Shown here piece by piece: positions 36,011-44,510 of a stretch of 64,000 nucleotides of DNA. The position numbers and the translations under genes were made by a program. Below the pieces are notes generated by a model, which did not search any database, was not told the origin of the DNA, and was given only the letters and a program-made list of their open reading frames with translations. Each line of letters begins with the position of its first letter. The stretch's first letter is position 1. Source of the stretch: Pseudomonas sp. DNDY-54 (lineage in GTDB: Bacteria; Pseudomonadota; Gammaproteobacteria; Pseudomonadales; Pseudomonadaceae); assembly GCF_019880365.1 (NCBI RefSeq), contig NZ_CP082271.1:3038001-3102000 (forward strand), read 5' to 3'.

Positions 36011-36518
36011 TTTCCTTCTTATTGTTGTGCTGCGCCGGAAAGATCAGCGGCACCCCTTGCGGATGCTCACTGCCCGAGCGCAGACGGAAAGTCGCTTCGC
36101 CGATCGCCAGTAGACGATCGTCCTGGTCGCGCACTTCTCCTGAGCTGTTGAAAATCCGACTGCCGCCGGCACGCCGCTTGCCAATGGCACGGATGACGCC
36201 CCCCGAACACTGCCCGGTGAACGTGGTGTTGAGCACCAGCGTGATCGCCTTGCGCACTCGGCCCGGATAGGGGCAGTACGTTCCCGCCTCGGCCAGCACG
36301 ACATCGAGCAGCGAGGTCAGCACGCCACCGTGAAGCACGCCGGCCATGTTCAGGTGGCACGCCTGGACATCGAGTTCGATCACCGCTTCGTCTTCCGTCC
36401 AGGACACTTGACGATAGCCAAGTACCTGATGAAAGCCCGGCAGGTCCTTGCCTCCGCTGATAGGCAGCTCGGCAGTCGGGTCTTGGTGGGCAAGCGGGTC
36501 CATCTCCAGCCCTTTCAT
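35997..36518 (-). CDS. PaaI-type hotdog thioesterase
   Basis: A 173-residue acyl-CoA thioesterase of the PaaI/YdiI hotdog group: HLNMAGVLHGGVLTSLLDVV holds the conserved HGG and the active-site Asp, followed by TLVLNTTFTGQCSGGVIRAI. It likely releases CoA from stalled intermediates. Two starts are possible: ATG 36518, overlapping the stop of a 27-codon upstream frame, or ATG 36503, which has AAAGG at a better distance. It is the first large gene of the operon. Confidence 0.85.
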   Translation of the reverse strand: MKGLEMDPLAHQDPTAELPISGGKDLPGFHQVLGYRQVSWTEDEAVIELDVQACHLNMAGVLHGGVLTSLLDVVLAEAGTYCPYPGRVRKAITLVLNTTFTGQCSGGVIRAIGKRRAGGSRIFNSSGEVRDQDDRLLAIGEATFRLRSGSEHPQGVPLIFPAQHNNKKENGDV

Positions 36519-36598
36519 CGCTCAAGCTTCAAGCGAGGCGTATTGATCGGTGCGCAGATCGGCGCCGGTTGCACCTTGATGTTCCTGACGAGCCGCAT
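36515..36598 (-). CDS. Possible 27-residue leader peptide coupled to the thioesterase
   Basis: An ATG at 36598 with GAGGA nine bases upstream opens a short frame (MRLVRNIKVQPAPICAPINT then PRLKLER) whose TGA overlaps the thioesterase ATG as ATGA. The ribosome site is better than that of the thioesterase itself, so it may act as a translational coupler or leader. It could also be the decayed N-terminus of a longer gene. No family recognised. Confidence 0.4.
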   Translation of the reverse strand: MRLVRNIKVQPAPICAPINTPRLKLER

Positions 36599-36951
36599 GG
36601 CGTTGTCCTCATGATTATTTTTGTGGCGAGAGGCTTCCTTTTGAAGCTGGCATGACTGAAACGATGCGTCAATTCGAAATCGAGTTCCATCAGGCAGAAT
36701 TATGACGACTCACAACCAGAACCGTCTAAAGTCAATATCGCAGCGCCACGACGCTCGCCAAATAAGCGGTTACACATGATTTGAAAGAAACCTAGGAGGC
36801 GATAGCCTTCTGCTAGTGGTTGAAAAAGCTGCCCGCTATGTTAGCTTTCGGACAGCTTTGCAAAAATCAGTTTTACTGTGCGAAACAAAGAACGATGTAA
36901 GTGCTAGGCAAAATGGCCGTCAGCCAGACAATTACAACAAGAGGACGCGTT
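36599..36951. promoter_or_regulatory. Divergent promoter region between catabolic operon and TRAP operon, with inverted repeat
   Basis: A relatively AT-rich 353-base space that must hold both operon promoters. AAAGCTG at 36825-36831 and CAGCTTT at 36853-36859 form an inverted repeat with a 21-base centre, a possible operator. No regulator gene is adjacent. I could not place a convincing sigma-54 or sigma-70 promoter by eye. Confidence 0.45.
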
Positions 36952-37986
36952 ATGAAATCCATGCTCAAGAAGCTACTCGTTCCAGCCAGCCTGATCGCGA
37001 TGGCGGTCGCCGCGAGCGCGCCGCAAATCGCCGCCGCGCAAGACGTCACCAAATGGCGCGTCCAGTCTCACTGGCCGAGCGCCAGCAGTTCCTATGAAGA
37101 CAGTCTCGGCCGCCTGAAGCGCGAGATCGAGCGACGCACCGAAGGCCGCCTGGAGTTGCAGCTGTTCGAGTCCGGCGCGCTGTTCAAGCCGCAGGAAACT
37201 TTCAATGCCGTGAGCCGCGGCATCATCCAGATGGGCACCATCTCCCCGGGCTACGCACAGGACAAGATCACGCTGGCCGGCATCGCCTCCGGCCTGCCCT
37301 TCGCCTTTCAGAACGTCTGGGAAGCCGCGTATTTCCATAAGCACATGGGTTTCGAGAAGATGCTGCAGGAAGAAGCTGCCCAGCATGGCGTCTACTGGTC
37401 GACCGATAAGGTCTACCCGACCGAGATGGTGGTGAAGAACCCGATCAACAGCTGGGAGGATTTCACCAAGCTGAAGATTCGCTCGTCGGGCGCGCTGCAG
37501 AAGTTCCTCGATGAAGCCGGGGCGTCAACGACCTATCTGCCAGGTGGTGAGCTTTATCCGGCGCTCGATACCGGTGTCGTAGACGGCGCGCACTGGGGCG
37601 CAGTGCAAGGCGCGGCGAGCATGAGCTTTTATGAAGTGGCGAAGCATCATGTCCGACCCGCTCTGAACATCGCCGGCACTGATGTGATCATCATCAGCCA
37701 GAAGGCGCTCGACAAACTGTCGGAGCGCGACCAGGAAATCGTCAAGCAGATCCTCGACGAACAGTTCTGGTACCGCACCAATGAATACCTGTATCAGGAG
37801 CAGATCGCATTGCGGAAGGTCATGGCCGAACAGGGCGTTCAGGTCAATACGCTGCCTGACGACGTGCAGAAGCGTCTGAGAGACGTTGCGCAAAAATCCT
37901 GGGAAGAAGAAGGCAAGCGCAGCGATAAAGCAGCCGAAGCCCTTCAGAAGCTCAAGTCGTTCCTGAGCGATCTCGGCTACCTGTAA
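36952..37986 (+). CDS. TRAP transporter substrate-binding protein (DctP/FcbT1-like)
   Basis: A 344-residue periplasmic binding protein from ATG 36952, with a GAGGA ribosome site. Signal peptide residues 1-29 (cleavage after PQIAAAQ). It begins VTKWRVQSHWPSASSSYEDS and contains FTKLKIRSSGALQKFLDEAG, whose Arg is the conserved carboxylate clamp of DctP proteins. The sequence resembles the TakP/FcbT1 subgroup that binds 2-oxoacids and aromatic or other monocarboxylates. The ligand is probably the acid degraded by the divergent operon. Confidence 0.92.
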   Translation: MKSMLKKLLVPASLIAMAVAASAPQIAAAQDVTKWRVQSHWPSASSSYEDSLGRLKREIERRTEGRLELQLFESGALFKPQETFNAVSRGIIQMGTISPGYAQDKITLAGIASGLPFAFQNVWEAAYFHKHMGFEKMLQEEAAQHGVYWSTDKVYPTEMVVKNPINSWEDFTKLKIRSSGALQKFLDEAGASTTYLPGGELYPALDTGVVDGAHWGAVQGAASMSFYEVAKHHVRPALNIAGTDVIIISQKALDKLSERDQEIVKQILDEQFWYRTNEYLYQEQIALRKVMAEQGVQVNTLPDDVQKRLRDVAQKSWEEEGKRSDKAAEALQKLKSFLSDLGYL

Positions 37987-38067
37987 ACCCCCTCGCTTGA
38001 TCAGCACGCCCGGCGCGGTTACCCGCTCGGGCGTTTGATCCGCTCAACTTCGCTTGTAGGGCTCGCC

Positions 38068-38607
38068 ATGCGCCTGATCCATGCCTACATCAATGGCATC
38101 ACCCGGCTTAATGAATTCATCGGTCGCTGGGTGGCCTATCTGATATTCGTCATCTTCGTGTTGCTGCTACTCGAAGTGTTCATGCGCTACCTGTTTTCGA
38201 GCCCAACCTCCTGGACCAACGAACTCGGGCAGATGCTGTTCGGCGCTTACGTGGTGTTGTCCGGCGGCTACGTGATGGCGCACCGCGACCACGTCAACGT
38301 GGACCTGCTCTATTCCTCCTTCAGCCCCCGCACACGGGCGTGGGTCGATATCTTCACCTCAAGCATGTTTTTTCTGTTCATGGCGGCATTGCTGTACTTC
38401 GGTAGCTCCATGGCCTGGGAATCGGTTCAGGGCATGGAAACGTCGTACTCCGCCTGGAACCCACCGATCTGGCCGATCAAGGCGATGATTCCGCTGGGAA
38501 CGCTCCTGCTGCTGTTGCAGGGCATCGCCAAACTGCTGCAAGACATCCTCGTCGCGCTGGGCCGTGAGCCGGCTGGCGACGCCAAGCACGCGGAGGATGC
38601 GCAATGA
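38068..38607 (+). CDS. TRAP transporter small permease (DctQ)
   Basis: A 179-residue inner-membrane protein with four hydrophobic helices: GRWVAYLIFVIFVLLLLEVF, then MLFGAYVVLSGGYVMAHRDH, MFFLFMAALLYFG and IPLGTLLLLLQGI. The phrase TSWTNELGQMLFGAYVVLSG is typical of DctQ/FcbT2. Started at ATG 38068, not at the upstream GTG/ATG of the longer frame. Its stop overlaps the large permease start (ATGA). Confidence 0.9.
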   Translation: MRLIHAYINGITRLNEFIGRWVAYLIFVIFVLLLLEVFMRYLFSSPTSWTNELGQMLFGAYVVLSGGYVMAHRDHVNVDLLYSSFSPRTRAWVDIFTSSMFFLFMAALLYFGSSMAWESVQGMETSYSAWNPPIWPIKAMIPLGTLLLLLQGIAKLLQDILVALGREPAGDAKHAEDAQ

Positions 38608-39914
38608 GCATCGAAATCACCACGCTGCTGTTCTTCTTGACGCTGGTGTTCTTCCTGGTTCTTGGCCTGCCGCTGGCCTTCGTACTGGGCGGTGTCTCGG
38701 TCCTGTTCCTCTATTTCACCTGGGGTGTCGACGCCTTCTATATGGTGGCCTCGCAGATGTGGGGCACCATGGAAAGCTTCACCCTGGTCGCCATTCCGCT
38801 GTTCGTGTTCATGGCCATGCTCCTTGAACGAACGGGCGTGGCCCGCGACCTCTATCGCATGATGCACCTCTGGTGCGGCGGCATGCGTGGCGGGCTGGCG
38901 ATCGGCACGCTGGGGATCTGCGCGGTGTTCGGTGCGATGGTCGGCATCAGCGGTGCGGCCGTGGTCGCAATGGGCACCATCGCGCTACCCGCGATGCTGG
39001 AACGGGGCTACGACAAGCGCATGGTGCTGGGTTGCATCAACACGGGCGGCGGCTGGGGCATCCTGATTCCACCGAGCATCATGATGATCCTCTACGCGAT
39101 GATCAGTGGTCAGTCGGTCGGCAAGATGTTCGCGGCAGGCGTCCTGCCGGGTCTGTTGCTGGTCACACTGACGGTCACTTACGTACTGGTTCGCTCTTTC
39201 CTGCAGCCGCACCTGGCGCCAGCGCTGCCGAAGGAGGAGCGCGGCACCTGGCGCGAAAAATTCCTGGCGGTGCGCGCCGTGCTGCTGCCGATCGGCATCG
39301 TGGTCATGGTGCTTGGCTCGATCATTGGCGGGCTGACAACGCCGACCGAGGCCGCTGCAATGGGCGTTTTTGGCGCGCTGATTTCTGCCGCGGTGTACCG
39401 CAAGCTTGACTGGCCGGTCCTGCAGGAAGCGGCTATCCGCACCTTCAAGCTCACCGGCATGATCGCGTGGATTCTGTTCGCGGCCCACGCGTTCAGCTCG
39501 GCCTATCAGGGCATGGGCGCACAGTCGCTGATCGAAGGGCTTATGATGGATCTGCCGGGCGGCCGCTGGGCGATCATCATCTTCATGATGGCCATCGTGT
39601 TCGTCATGGGCATGCTGCTCGATCCGGTCGGCATCATGCTGATCACCCTGCCGGTATTCCTGCCCATCGTGGCTTCGCTCGGCTTCGACCCGATCTGGTT
39701 CGGCGTGCTGTTCGTGATCAACATGGAAATCGGCTACATGACCCCGCCGTTCGGGTTCAACCTGTTCTATCTCAAAGGCATTGTTCCGCCCGGTATATCC
39801 ATGAAGGACATTTACTGGTCGGTCATCCCGTTCGTGATCGTCAACATCATCGGCATGGGCATCATCATGCTCTTCCCGGAGATCGCGACATACCTGCCGG
39901 ATACGCTGTTCTGA
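38604..39914 (+). CDS. TRAP transporter large permease (DctM)
   Basis: A 436-residue membrane protein with about twelve helices that carries out sodium-coupled transport together with DctQ. Conserved DctM features: GICAVFGAMVGISGAAVVAM, LGCINTGGGWGILIPPSIMM, GGLTTPTEAAAMGVFGAL and EIGYMTPPFGFNLFYLKGI. Translationally coupled to dctQ. A strong terminator follows 17 bases after the stop. Confidence 0.94.
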   Translation: MSIEITTLLFFLTLVFFLVLGLPLAFVLGGVSVLFLYFTWGVDAFYMVASQMWGTMESFTLVAIPLFVFMAMLLERTGVARDLYRMMHLWCGGMRGGLAIGTLGICAVFGAMVGISGAAVVAMGTIALPAMLERGYDKRMVLGCINTGGGWGILIPPSIMMILYAMISGQSVGKMFAAGVLPGLLLVTLTVTYVLVRSFLQPHLAPALPKEERGTWREKFLAVRAVLLPIGIVVMVLGSIIGGLTTPTEAAAMGVFGALISAAVYRKLDWPVLQEAAIRTFKLTGMIAWILFAAHAFSSAYQGMGAQSLIEGLMMDLPGGRWAIIIFMMAIVFVMGMLLDPVGIMLITLPVFLPIVASLGFDPIWFGVLFVINMEIGYMTPPFGFNLFYLKGIVPPGISMKDIYWSVIPFVIVNIIGMGIIMLFPEIATYLPDTLF

Positions 39915-39931
39915 CGGCAGTCGCTGAAACG

Positions 39932-39964
39932 AAAAAGCCGGAGCAGATGCTCCGGCTTTTTTTT
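39932..39964. terminator. Bidirectional terminator between dctM and the QEGLA gene
   Basis: AAAGCCGGAGC, a 4-base loop and GCTCCGGCTTT lie between an A-run and a T-run of eight, so the hairpin can end both the TRAP transcript (+) and the DUF1704 transcript (-). Confidence 0.93.
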
Positions 39965-39972
39965 GCGGTCGC

Positions 39973-41268
39973 TTAGATGATATTGGCGTAATCAGCTTCG
40001 ATGCGATCCAGGCTCAAATGGTTGAGGAAGTTGGAAAAACACATCCAGGCCGACAGCGCATTGAGATCCTGGAACTGCTGCGGCAGGTACTTGGGCGGTA
40101 CGACCATGCCCTCCTCTACCAACTGGCGCAGGGTGCGCATGTCTTCCAGCGTGGTTTTGCCACAGAACAGCAGCGGAATCTGCTCCAGCTTGCCTTTGCG
40201 TACCGCGAGCTGGATGTAGTTGTAGATCATGATGAAGCCCTTCAGATAGGACAGGTCCTTGGTGAAAGGCAAACCATCGGGTGTCGAACCGCGGAAAACG
40301 CGGCCCGCATTACCGTAGCTGTCTTCGTCGGAGTAGCCCTGCTCACGGAAGAAGCCGAACACATCGAGAAAATCCGCACCCTCTTCTGCCATGTGGATGG
40401 CGCGGGTGCGATTGGTGAGCTTGCGCAGGCGCGTCGGGTAAGACGCAAAGGCGATGACCTCCATGAGAATCGCCAAGCCTTCCTGCGTGACGGTCGACGA
40501 TGGCGGCCCTTTGGCGAGGAAAGTACAGATCGGCTGATTTTGCCCGTTGAGTGTGGTGCCGACGTGCACCAACCCCTCGTGAACCTCCAGCGCCCGCACG
40601 TCGCGCTCGTTGAACATCGCATCGCTGCGGATCTTGATGTAATCAGCGCCGGCCGCGGCATCAGCCAGGATGCCATCGGATTCAAAGACGCGGATGACGC
40701 CTTCACCCTCGCCGAATACCAGATCCAGGCGGCGCTGCAGCATTTCCACCGCTTGCGGTGCGGTCAGCAGCTTGGCTTCGTCCTTCAGGTCGCCGCGGTC
40801 GGCAATATTGTTCAGGTAGTCCGAGAGCATCAGGCCGAGGTCGGCCAGGGTCGGGTCACCGGCATGGAAGGCATCGGAGGCCGCGCCGTAAAGCTCCTGA
40901 GAAATCAATCCGAAATCGGCGGTGCCGCGTGCCTCGAGCATGCGGATCACCATGCGGTATTCCTTGCACATGCGCCGCATGATCTGCCCGACCGGGTTGA
41001 ATTGCCCCAACTGCCGGGTGATATCGCGCTCGATGTTCTGGAATTCTTCTTTCTTTGCACTGGAATCGAAAGCCAGCGGACGGCTTTCGTAGTAGGCCCG
41101 ATCCACCTTCGGCAGCTCGCGAGCGCCCGTCGCAAAAAAGCTTTGCCGGACGCTGTCGTCCCACTTCACTGCATCGAGCACCCGCACTGGGGTTTGTGCC
41201 TCGACGATGCGATCGGACAAGCCGCGCACCGTGAGCTGATATTCGTCCAGGTTGTTACGGGAATTCAT
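39973..41268 (-). CDS. DUF1704 'QEGLA-motif' putative zinc metallopeptidase
   Basis: A 431-residue cytoplasmic protein of the family called 'flavohemoglobin expression-modulating QEGLA motif protein'. The name motif is at TQEGLA (261-266). An HExxxH motif is present at His230-Glu231-Gly-Leu-Val-His235 (ALEVHEGLVHVGTTLNG). In the related eukaryotic tubulin tyrosine carboxypeptidase MATCAP, a DUF1704 protein, an HExxxH motif plus a downstream Glu form the zinc site; here Glu263 of QEGLA would be that Glu. So a peptidase activity is likely, though substrate and role in bacteria are unknown. Monocistronic. Confidence 0.85.
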   Translation of the reverse strand: MNSRNNLDEYQLTVRGLSDRIVEAQTPVRVLDAVKWDDSVRQSFFATGARELPKVDRAYYESRPLAFDSSAKKEEFQNIERDITRQLGQFNPVGQIMRRMCKEYRMVIRMLEARGTADFGLISQELYGAASDAFHAGDPTLADLGLMLSDYLNNIADRGDLKDEAKLLTAPQAVEMLQRRLDLVFGEGEGVIRVFESDGILADAAAGADYIKIRSDAMFNERDVRALEVHEGLVHVGTTLNGQNQPICTFLAKGPPSSTVTQEGLAILMEVIAFASYPTRLRKLTNRTRAIHMAEEGADFLDVFGFFREQGYSDEDSYGNAGRVFRGSTPDGLPFTKDLSYLKGFIMIYNYIQLAVRKGKLEQIPLLFCGKTTLEDMRTLRQLVEEGMVVPPKYLPQQFQDLNALSAWMCFSNFLNHLSLDRIEADYANII

Positions 41269-41512
41269 CCGTACCTCGTCAGTGATGAGCCGTAGCCTTC
41301 AGCTTATACACCAGCGGACCCTTTTGATCCGTGCCCGGTTCGCGAACGGCTCATCAGGCATACAGAACCGTGTCGGCGGGCATCGACCGATCTAGCGCCG
41401 GCCATTACGGCGGACAGATGCGCCCGCTTGTAGGCGAATCAGCCCGGCGCAACACGGGCGGACACGGGAGTCTGATCCCGCGCCGTCCATTCAGAAAAAA
41501 GCTGACCAAAGC

Positions 41513-41537
41513 GCCGCTCGCGACAACAACGAGCGGC
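41513..41537 (-). terminator. Probable hairpin terminator of lysS
   Basis: GCCGCTCG and CGAGCGGC flank a 9-base loop, 14 bases after the lysS stop on the minus strand. The T-run comes late (TCAGCTTTTTT), so the call is moderate. Confidence 0.5.
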
Positions 41538-41550
41538 TCGGCCTGCCTGA

Positions 41551-43053
41551 TCAGACCTCAGGACGCATATGCGGGAACAGGATCACGTCGCGAATCGACG
41601 GCGAATTGGTCAGCAGCATCACCAGACGGTCGATACCGATGCCCTCGCCTGCGGTCGGCGGCATGCCGTATTCCAACGCGCGGACGAAGTCGGCGTCGAA
41701 GTGCATGGCCTCGTCGTCGCCGGCGTCCTTGTCCCGGACTTGCGCGTGGAAGCGCTCGGCCTGGTCTTCGGCGTCGTTCAGCTCGGAATAGGCGTTGGCG
41801 ATCTCGCGGCCACCGATGAACAGCTCGAAGCGGTCGGTGACGCTTGGGTCGTCGTTGCTACGACGCGCCAGCGGCGACACTTCGAAGGGATAGCGGGTGA
41901 TGAAGGTGGGCTGCTCCAGCTTGTGCTCGACCAGTTCCTCGAAAATCATCACCTGCAGTTTGCCCAGCCCTTCGAAGCCGAGCACCTTGGCCCCGGCTTT
42001 CTTGGCGATGGCACGGGCGGTGTCGATATCATGCAGGTCGGCGGCGCTGATCTCAGGATTGAACTTGAGGATGGCGTCGAACACCGAGAGCCGTGCGAAG
42101 GGCTCGCCGAAGTGGAACAGCTTATCGCCGTACGGCACATCGGTGCTGCCCAGAACCAACTGCGCCAGTTCGCGGAACAACTCCTCGGTCAGGTCCATGT
42201 TGTCTTCGTAGTCGGCGTAGGCCTGGTAGAACTCGAGCATGGTGAACTCGGGGTTGTGCCGGGTCGAAACGCCTTCGTTACGGAAGTTGCGGTTGATCTC
42301 GAATACGCGCTCGAAACCGCCAACAACCAGACGCTTGAGATAAAGCTCCGGCGCGATGCGCAGGAACATCGGCAGATCCAACGCATTGTGATGCGTCTCG
42401 AACGGCTTGGCCGCGGCGCCGCCGGGAATGGTTTGCAACATCGGCGTTTCGACTTCGAGGAAGTCGCGCTCGTTGAGGAACTTGCGGATATGCCCGATCA
42501 CCTGGGAACGCACACGGAAGGTATGGCGGGTTTCCTCGTTGACGATCAGGTCCACATAACGCTGGCGATACCGTTGCTCAGTGTCGGTCAGGCCGTGGTG
42601 CTTGTCCGGCAGCGGGCGCAGCGACTTGGTCAGCAGGCGCACGTCGGTCATCTCGACGTAGAGATCACCCTTGCCCGAGCGGGCCAGGGTGCCCTCGGCG
42701 GCGATAATGTCGCCCAGGTCCCAATGCTTGATGCCTTCCAGCGTCTCGGCCGGCAGCGTCTTGCGATTGACATAGACCTGGATGCGCCCGGTCATGTCCT
42801 GCAGGACCATGAAAGCTCCGCGGTTGAGCATGATGCGCCCGGCAACCTTTACCGGGATTGCCGCTTCTGCCAGCTCTTCCTTGGTCTTGTCGGCGTATTT
42901 CAGCTGCAGGTCGTTGCAGTAGCTGTCGCGACGGAAGTCATTGGGAAAAACGTTGCCTTTGGCGCGCTCGGCGGCCAGTTTTTCCTTGCGCTGAAGGATC
43001 AGGCTGTTTTCTTCCTCTTGGATGGCGTGCTGGTTCAGCGGTTGTTCGCTCAT
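41551..43053 (-). CDS. lysS: Lysyl-tRNA synthetase, class II
   Basis: A 500-residue enzyme from ATG 43053 (the longer frame to 43119 adds an unconserved extension). N-terminal OB fold for anticodon binding (about 60-165, KVAGRIMLNRGAFMVLQDMT). Catalytic core with motif 2 FRNEGVSTRHNPEFTMLEFY and motif 3 GIGIDRLVML near the C-terminus. It follows prfB on the same strand as in E. coli and other gammaproteobacteria, but a REP pair lies in the 193-base gap. Confidence 0.96.
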   Translation of the reverse strand: MSEQPLNQHAIQEEENSLILQRKEKLAAERAKGNVFPNDFRRDSYCNDLQLKYADKTKEELAEAAIPVKVAGRIMLNRGAFMVLQDMTGRIQVYVNRKTLPAETLEGIKHWDLGDIIAAEGTLARSGKGDLYVEMTDVRLLTKSLRPLPDKHHGLTDTEQRYRQRYVDLIVNEETRHTFRVRSQVIGHIRKFLNERDFLEVETPMLQTIPGGAAAKPFETHHNALDLPMFLRIAPELYLKRLVVGGFERVFEINRNFRNEGVSTRHNPEFTMLEFYQAYADYEDNMDLTEELFRELAQLVLGSTDVPYGDKLFHFGEPFARLSVFDAILKFNPEISAADLHDIDTARAIAKKAGAKVLGFEGLGKLQVMIFEELVEHKLEQPTFITRYPFEVSPLARRSNDDPSVTDRFELFIGGREIANAYSELNDAEDQAERFHAQVRDKDAGDDEAMHFDADFVRALEYGMPPTAGEGIGIDRLVMLLTNSPSIRDVILFPHMRPEV

Positions 43054-43144
43054 GGTTTCAAAATGCCTGGATCGAATGGATGAATCCTGGGGAGGGTGTT
43101 GGAAGGCGTTTCGCTTCATTCCATCACGGACCTGCCCCTATTTT

Positions 43145-43224
43145 GGCGGGCTGAAGCCCACCCTACATCTGGACGCTTGGAACTCGAGTTAGGTGGGCCG
43201 GGCGGCGTTCCGCTTCAGCCCACC
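43145..43224. repeat. Inverted pair of REP-like palindromes between prfB and lysS
   Basis: One unit at 43145-43166 (GGCGGGCTGAAGCCCACCCT...) and a degenerate unit at 43190-43224 ending CGCTTCAGCCCACC in reverse orientation. Same family as the units at 5427-5683. The position inside the prfB-lysS transcript could tune the ratio of the two messages. Confidence 0.75.
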
Positions 43225-43246
43225 AACGCTGGCTAAGCGCGGTAGC

Positions 43247-44342
43247 TTACAGCCCCTGTTTCAAACTGGCTTCGAGGTACTGATCGATGTCGCCATCCAG
43301 AACCTTCTGGCAGTCGCTACGTTCCACGCCGGTACGCAAATCCTTGATGCGCGAGTCGTCGAGCACATAGGAGCGAATCTGATGACCCCAGCCGATATCG
43401 GACTTGGTGTCTTCCAGCGCCTGGGAGGCCGCGTTGCGCTTCTGCATTTCCTGCTCGTACAACCGGGCCCGCAGCATTTTCATGGCGGTGTCCTTGTTGG
43501 CGTGCTGGGAACGTTCGTTCTGGCAGGCCACCACCGTGTTGGTTGGTACGTGGGTGATACGTACCGCCGAGTCAGTGGTGTTTACGTGCTGACCACCGGC
43601 ACCGGAGGACCGGTAGGTGTCGATGCGCAGATCCGCCGGATTGATGTCGATCTCGACCCTGTCGTCGATCTCGGGCGAGACGAACACTGCCGAGAATGAG
43701 GTGTGGCGGCGGGCCCCAGAGTCGAACGGGCTCTTGCGCACCAGGCGGTGCACGCCGATCTCGGTGCGCAACCAGCCAAAAGCATATTCACCCTTGATGT
43801 GAACGGTAGCGCCCTTGATACCGGCGACTTCGCCTTCGGACAGTTCGACGATCTCGGCAGTGAAACCGCGCTTGTCGGCCCAGCGCAGGTACATGCGCAG
43901 CAGGATGTTGGCCCAGTCCTGCGCCTCGGTGCCGCCGGAACCGGCCTGGATGTCGAGGTAGGCGTTGTTGGGGTCCATCTCGCCGCTGAACATGCGGCGG
44001 AATTCCAGCCCTTCGAGGATGCCGCGCAGGCGGTCGAGTTCGGCGGCGACATCGTCCACGGCGCTCTGGTCGTCTTCTTCGACAGCCATGTCGAGCAGGT
44101 CGCGGGAATCGGCCAGGCCGCCCTCGAGGTCGTCGATGGTCTCGACGATCTGCGCCAGGGTGGCGCGCTCGCGGCCCAGGTTCTGGGCGTATTCAGGTTT
44201 GTTCCAGACGTTGGGGTCTTCGAGTTCGCGGTTTACTTCGACGAGACGATCATGCTTCTGATCGTAGTCAAAGATACCCCCGAATGGACAGGGTGCGCTC
44301 GGACAGGTCCTTGATGCTGTTGAGGATCGGGTTGATTTCCAT
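43247..44342 (-). CDS. prfB: Peptide chain release factor 2, with +1 programmed frameshift
   Basis: RF2 reads UAA and UGA stops. The true ATG is at 44342 (MEINPILNSIKDLSERTLSI...). After 24 codons an in-frame TGA (44270-44268) is met in the context GGGGGTATCTTTGAC, the classic autoregulatory site: slippage on CTT by +1 gives GAC and continues to 43247, for 364 residues in all, one short of E. coli RF2. The anticodon-like SPF motif (KSPFDSGARRH) and the GGQ motif (SSGAGGQHVNTTDSAVR) are intact. The frame that appears to start at 44359 is the wrong frame for the first 24 codons. Confidence 0.97.
44262..44290 (-). promoter_or_regulatory. prfB: prfB programmed +1 frameshift site
   Basis: Internal Shine-Dalgarno-like run CGGGGGT, three bases, then the slippery CTT-TGA-C. 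When RF2 is scarce the ribosome pauses at TGA and shifts +1, restoring RF2 synthesis. The spacing equals that of E. coli. Confidence 0.95.
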
Positions 44343-44468
44343 AGGTAGGCAGCTCTCAATCGGACGTTGCGAAAAGCCGGCGATTATAGCGCAGCAGGCC
44401 GCTGCTGACAGCCCACGCGGGGCTGCCGAAGCGGCGGAAGTCAAGCGAAGTTGTTCAAGAAGGGAGCG

Positions 44469-44490
44469 GAGGCGGCGTTAAGGCCGCCTC
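44469..44490 (-). terminator. Hairpin after the DUF533 gene
   Basis: GAGGCGGC and GCCGCCTC flank a 6-base loop, 21 bases beyond the DUF533 stop on the minus strand. T-poor downstream, so either a weak terminator or a transcript-end hairpin. Confidence 0.5.
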
Positions 44491-44510
44491 GAACATGCCC
44501 TCGAACATGA

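Noticed and set aside
36816..37097. GTG-started frame of 93 codons before and inside dctP
   Set aside because: It overlaps the dctP signal peptide in another frame; the sequence has no coding character and dctP has the better ribosome site.
40018..41295. 425-codon open frame on the plus strand
   Set aside because: Antisense shadow of the DUF1704 gene.
41569..43083. 504-codon open frame on the plus strand
   Set aside because: Antisense shadow of lysS, with no recognisable domain and no ribosome site.
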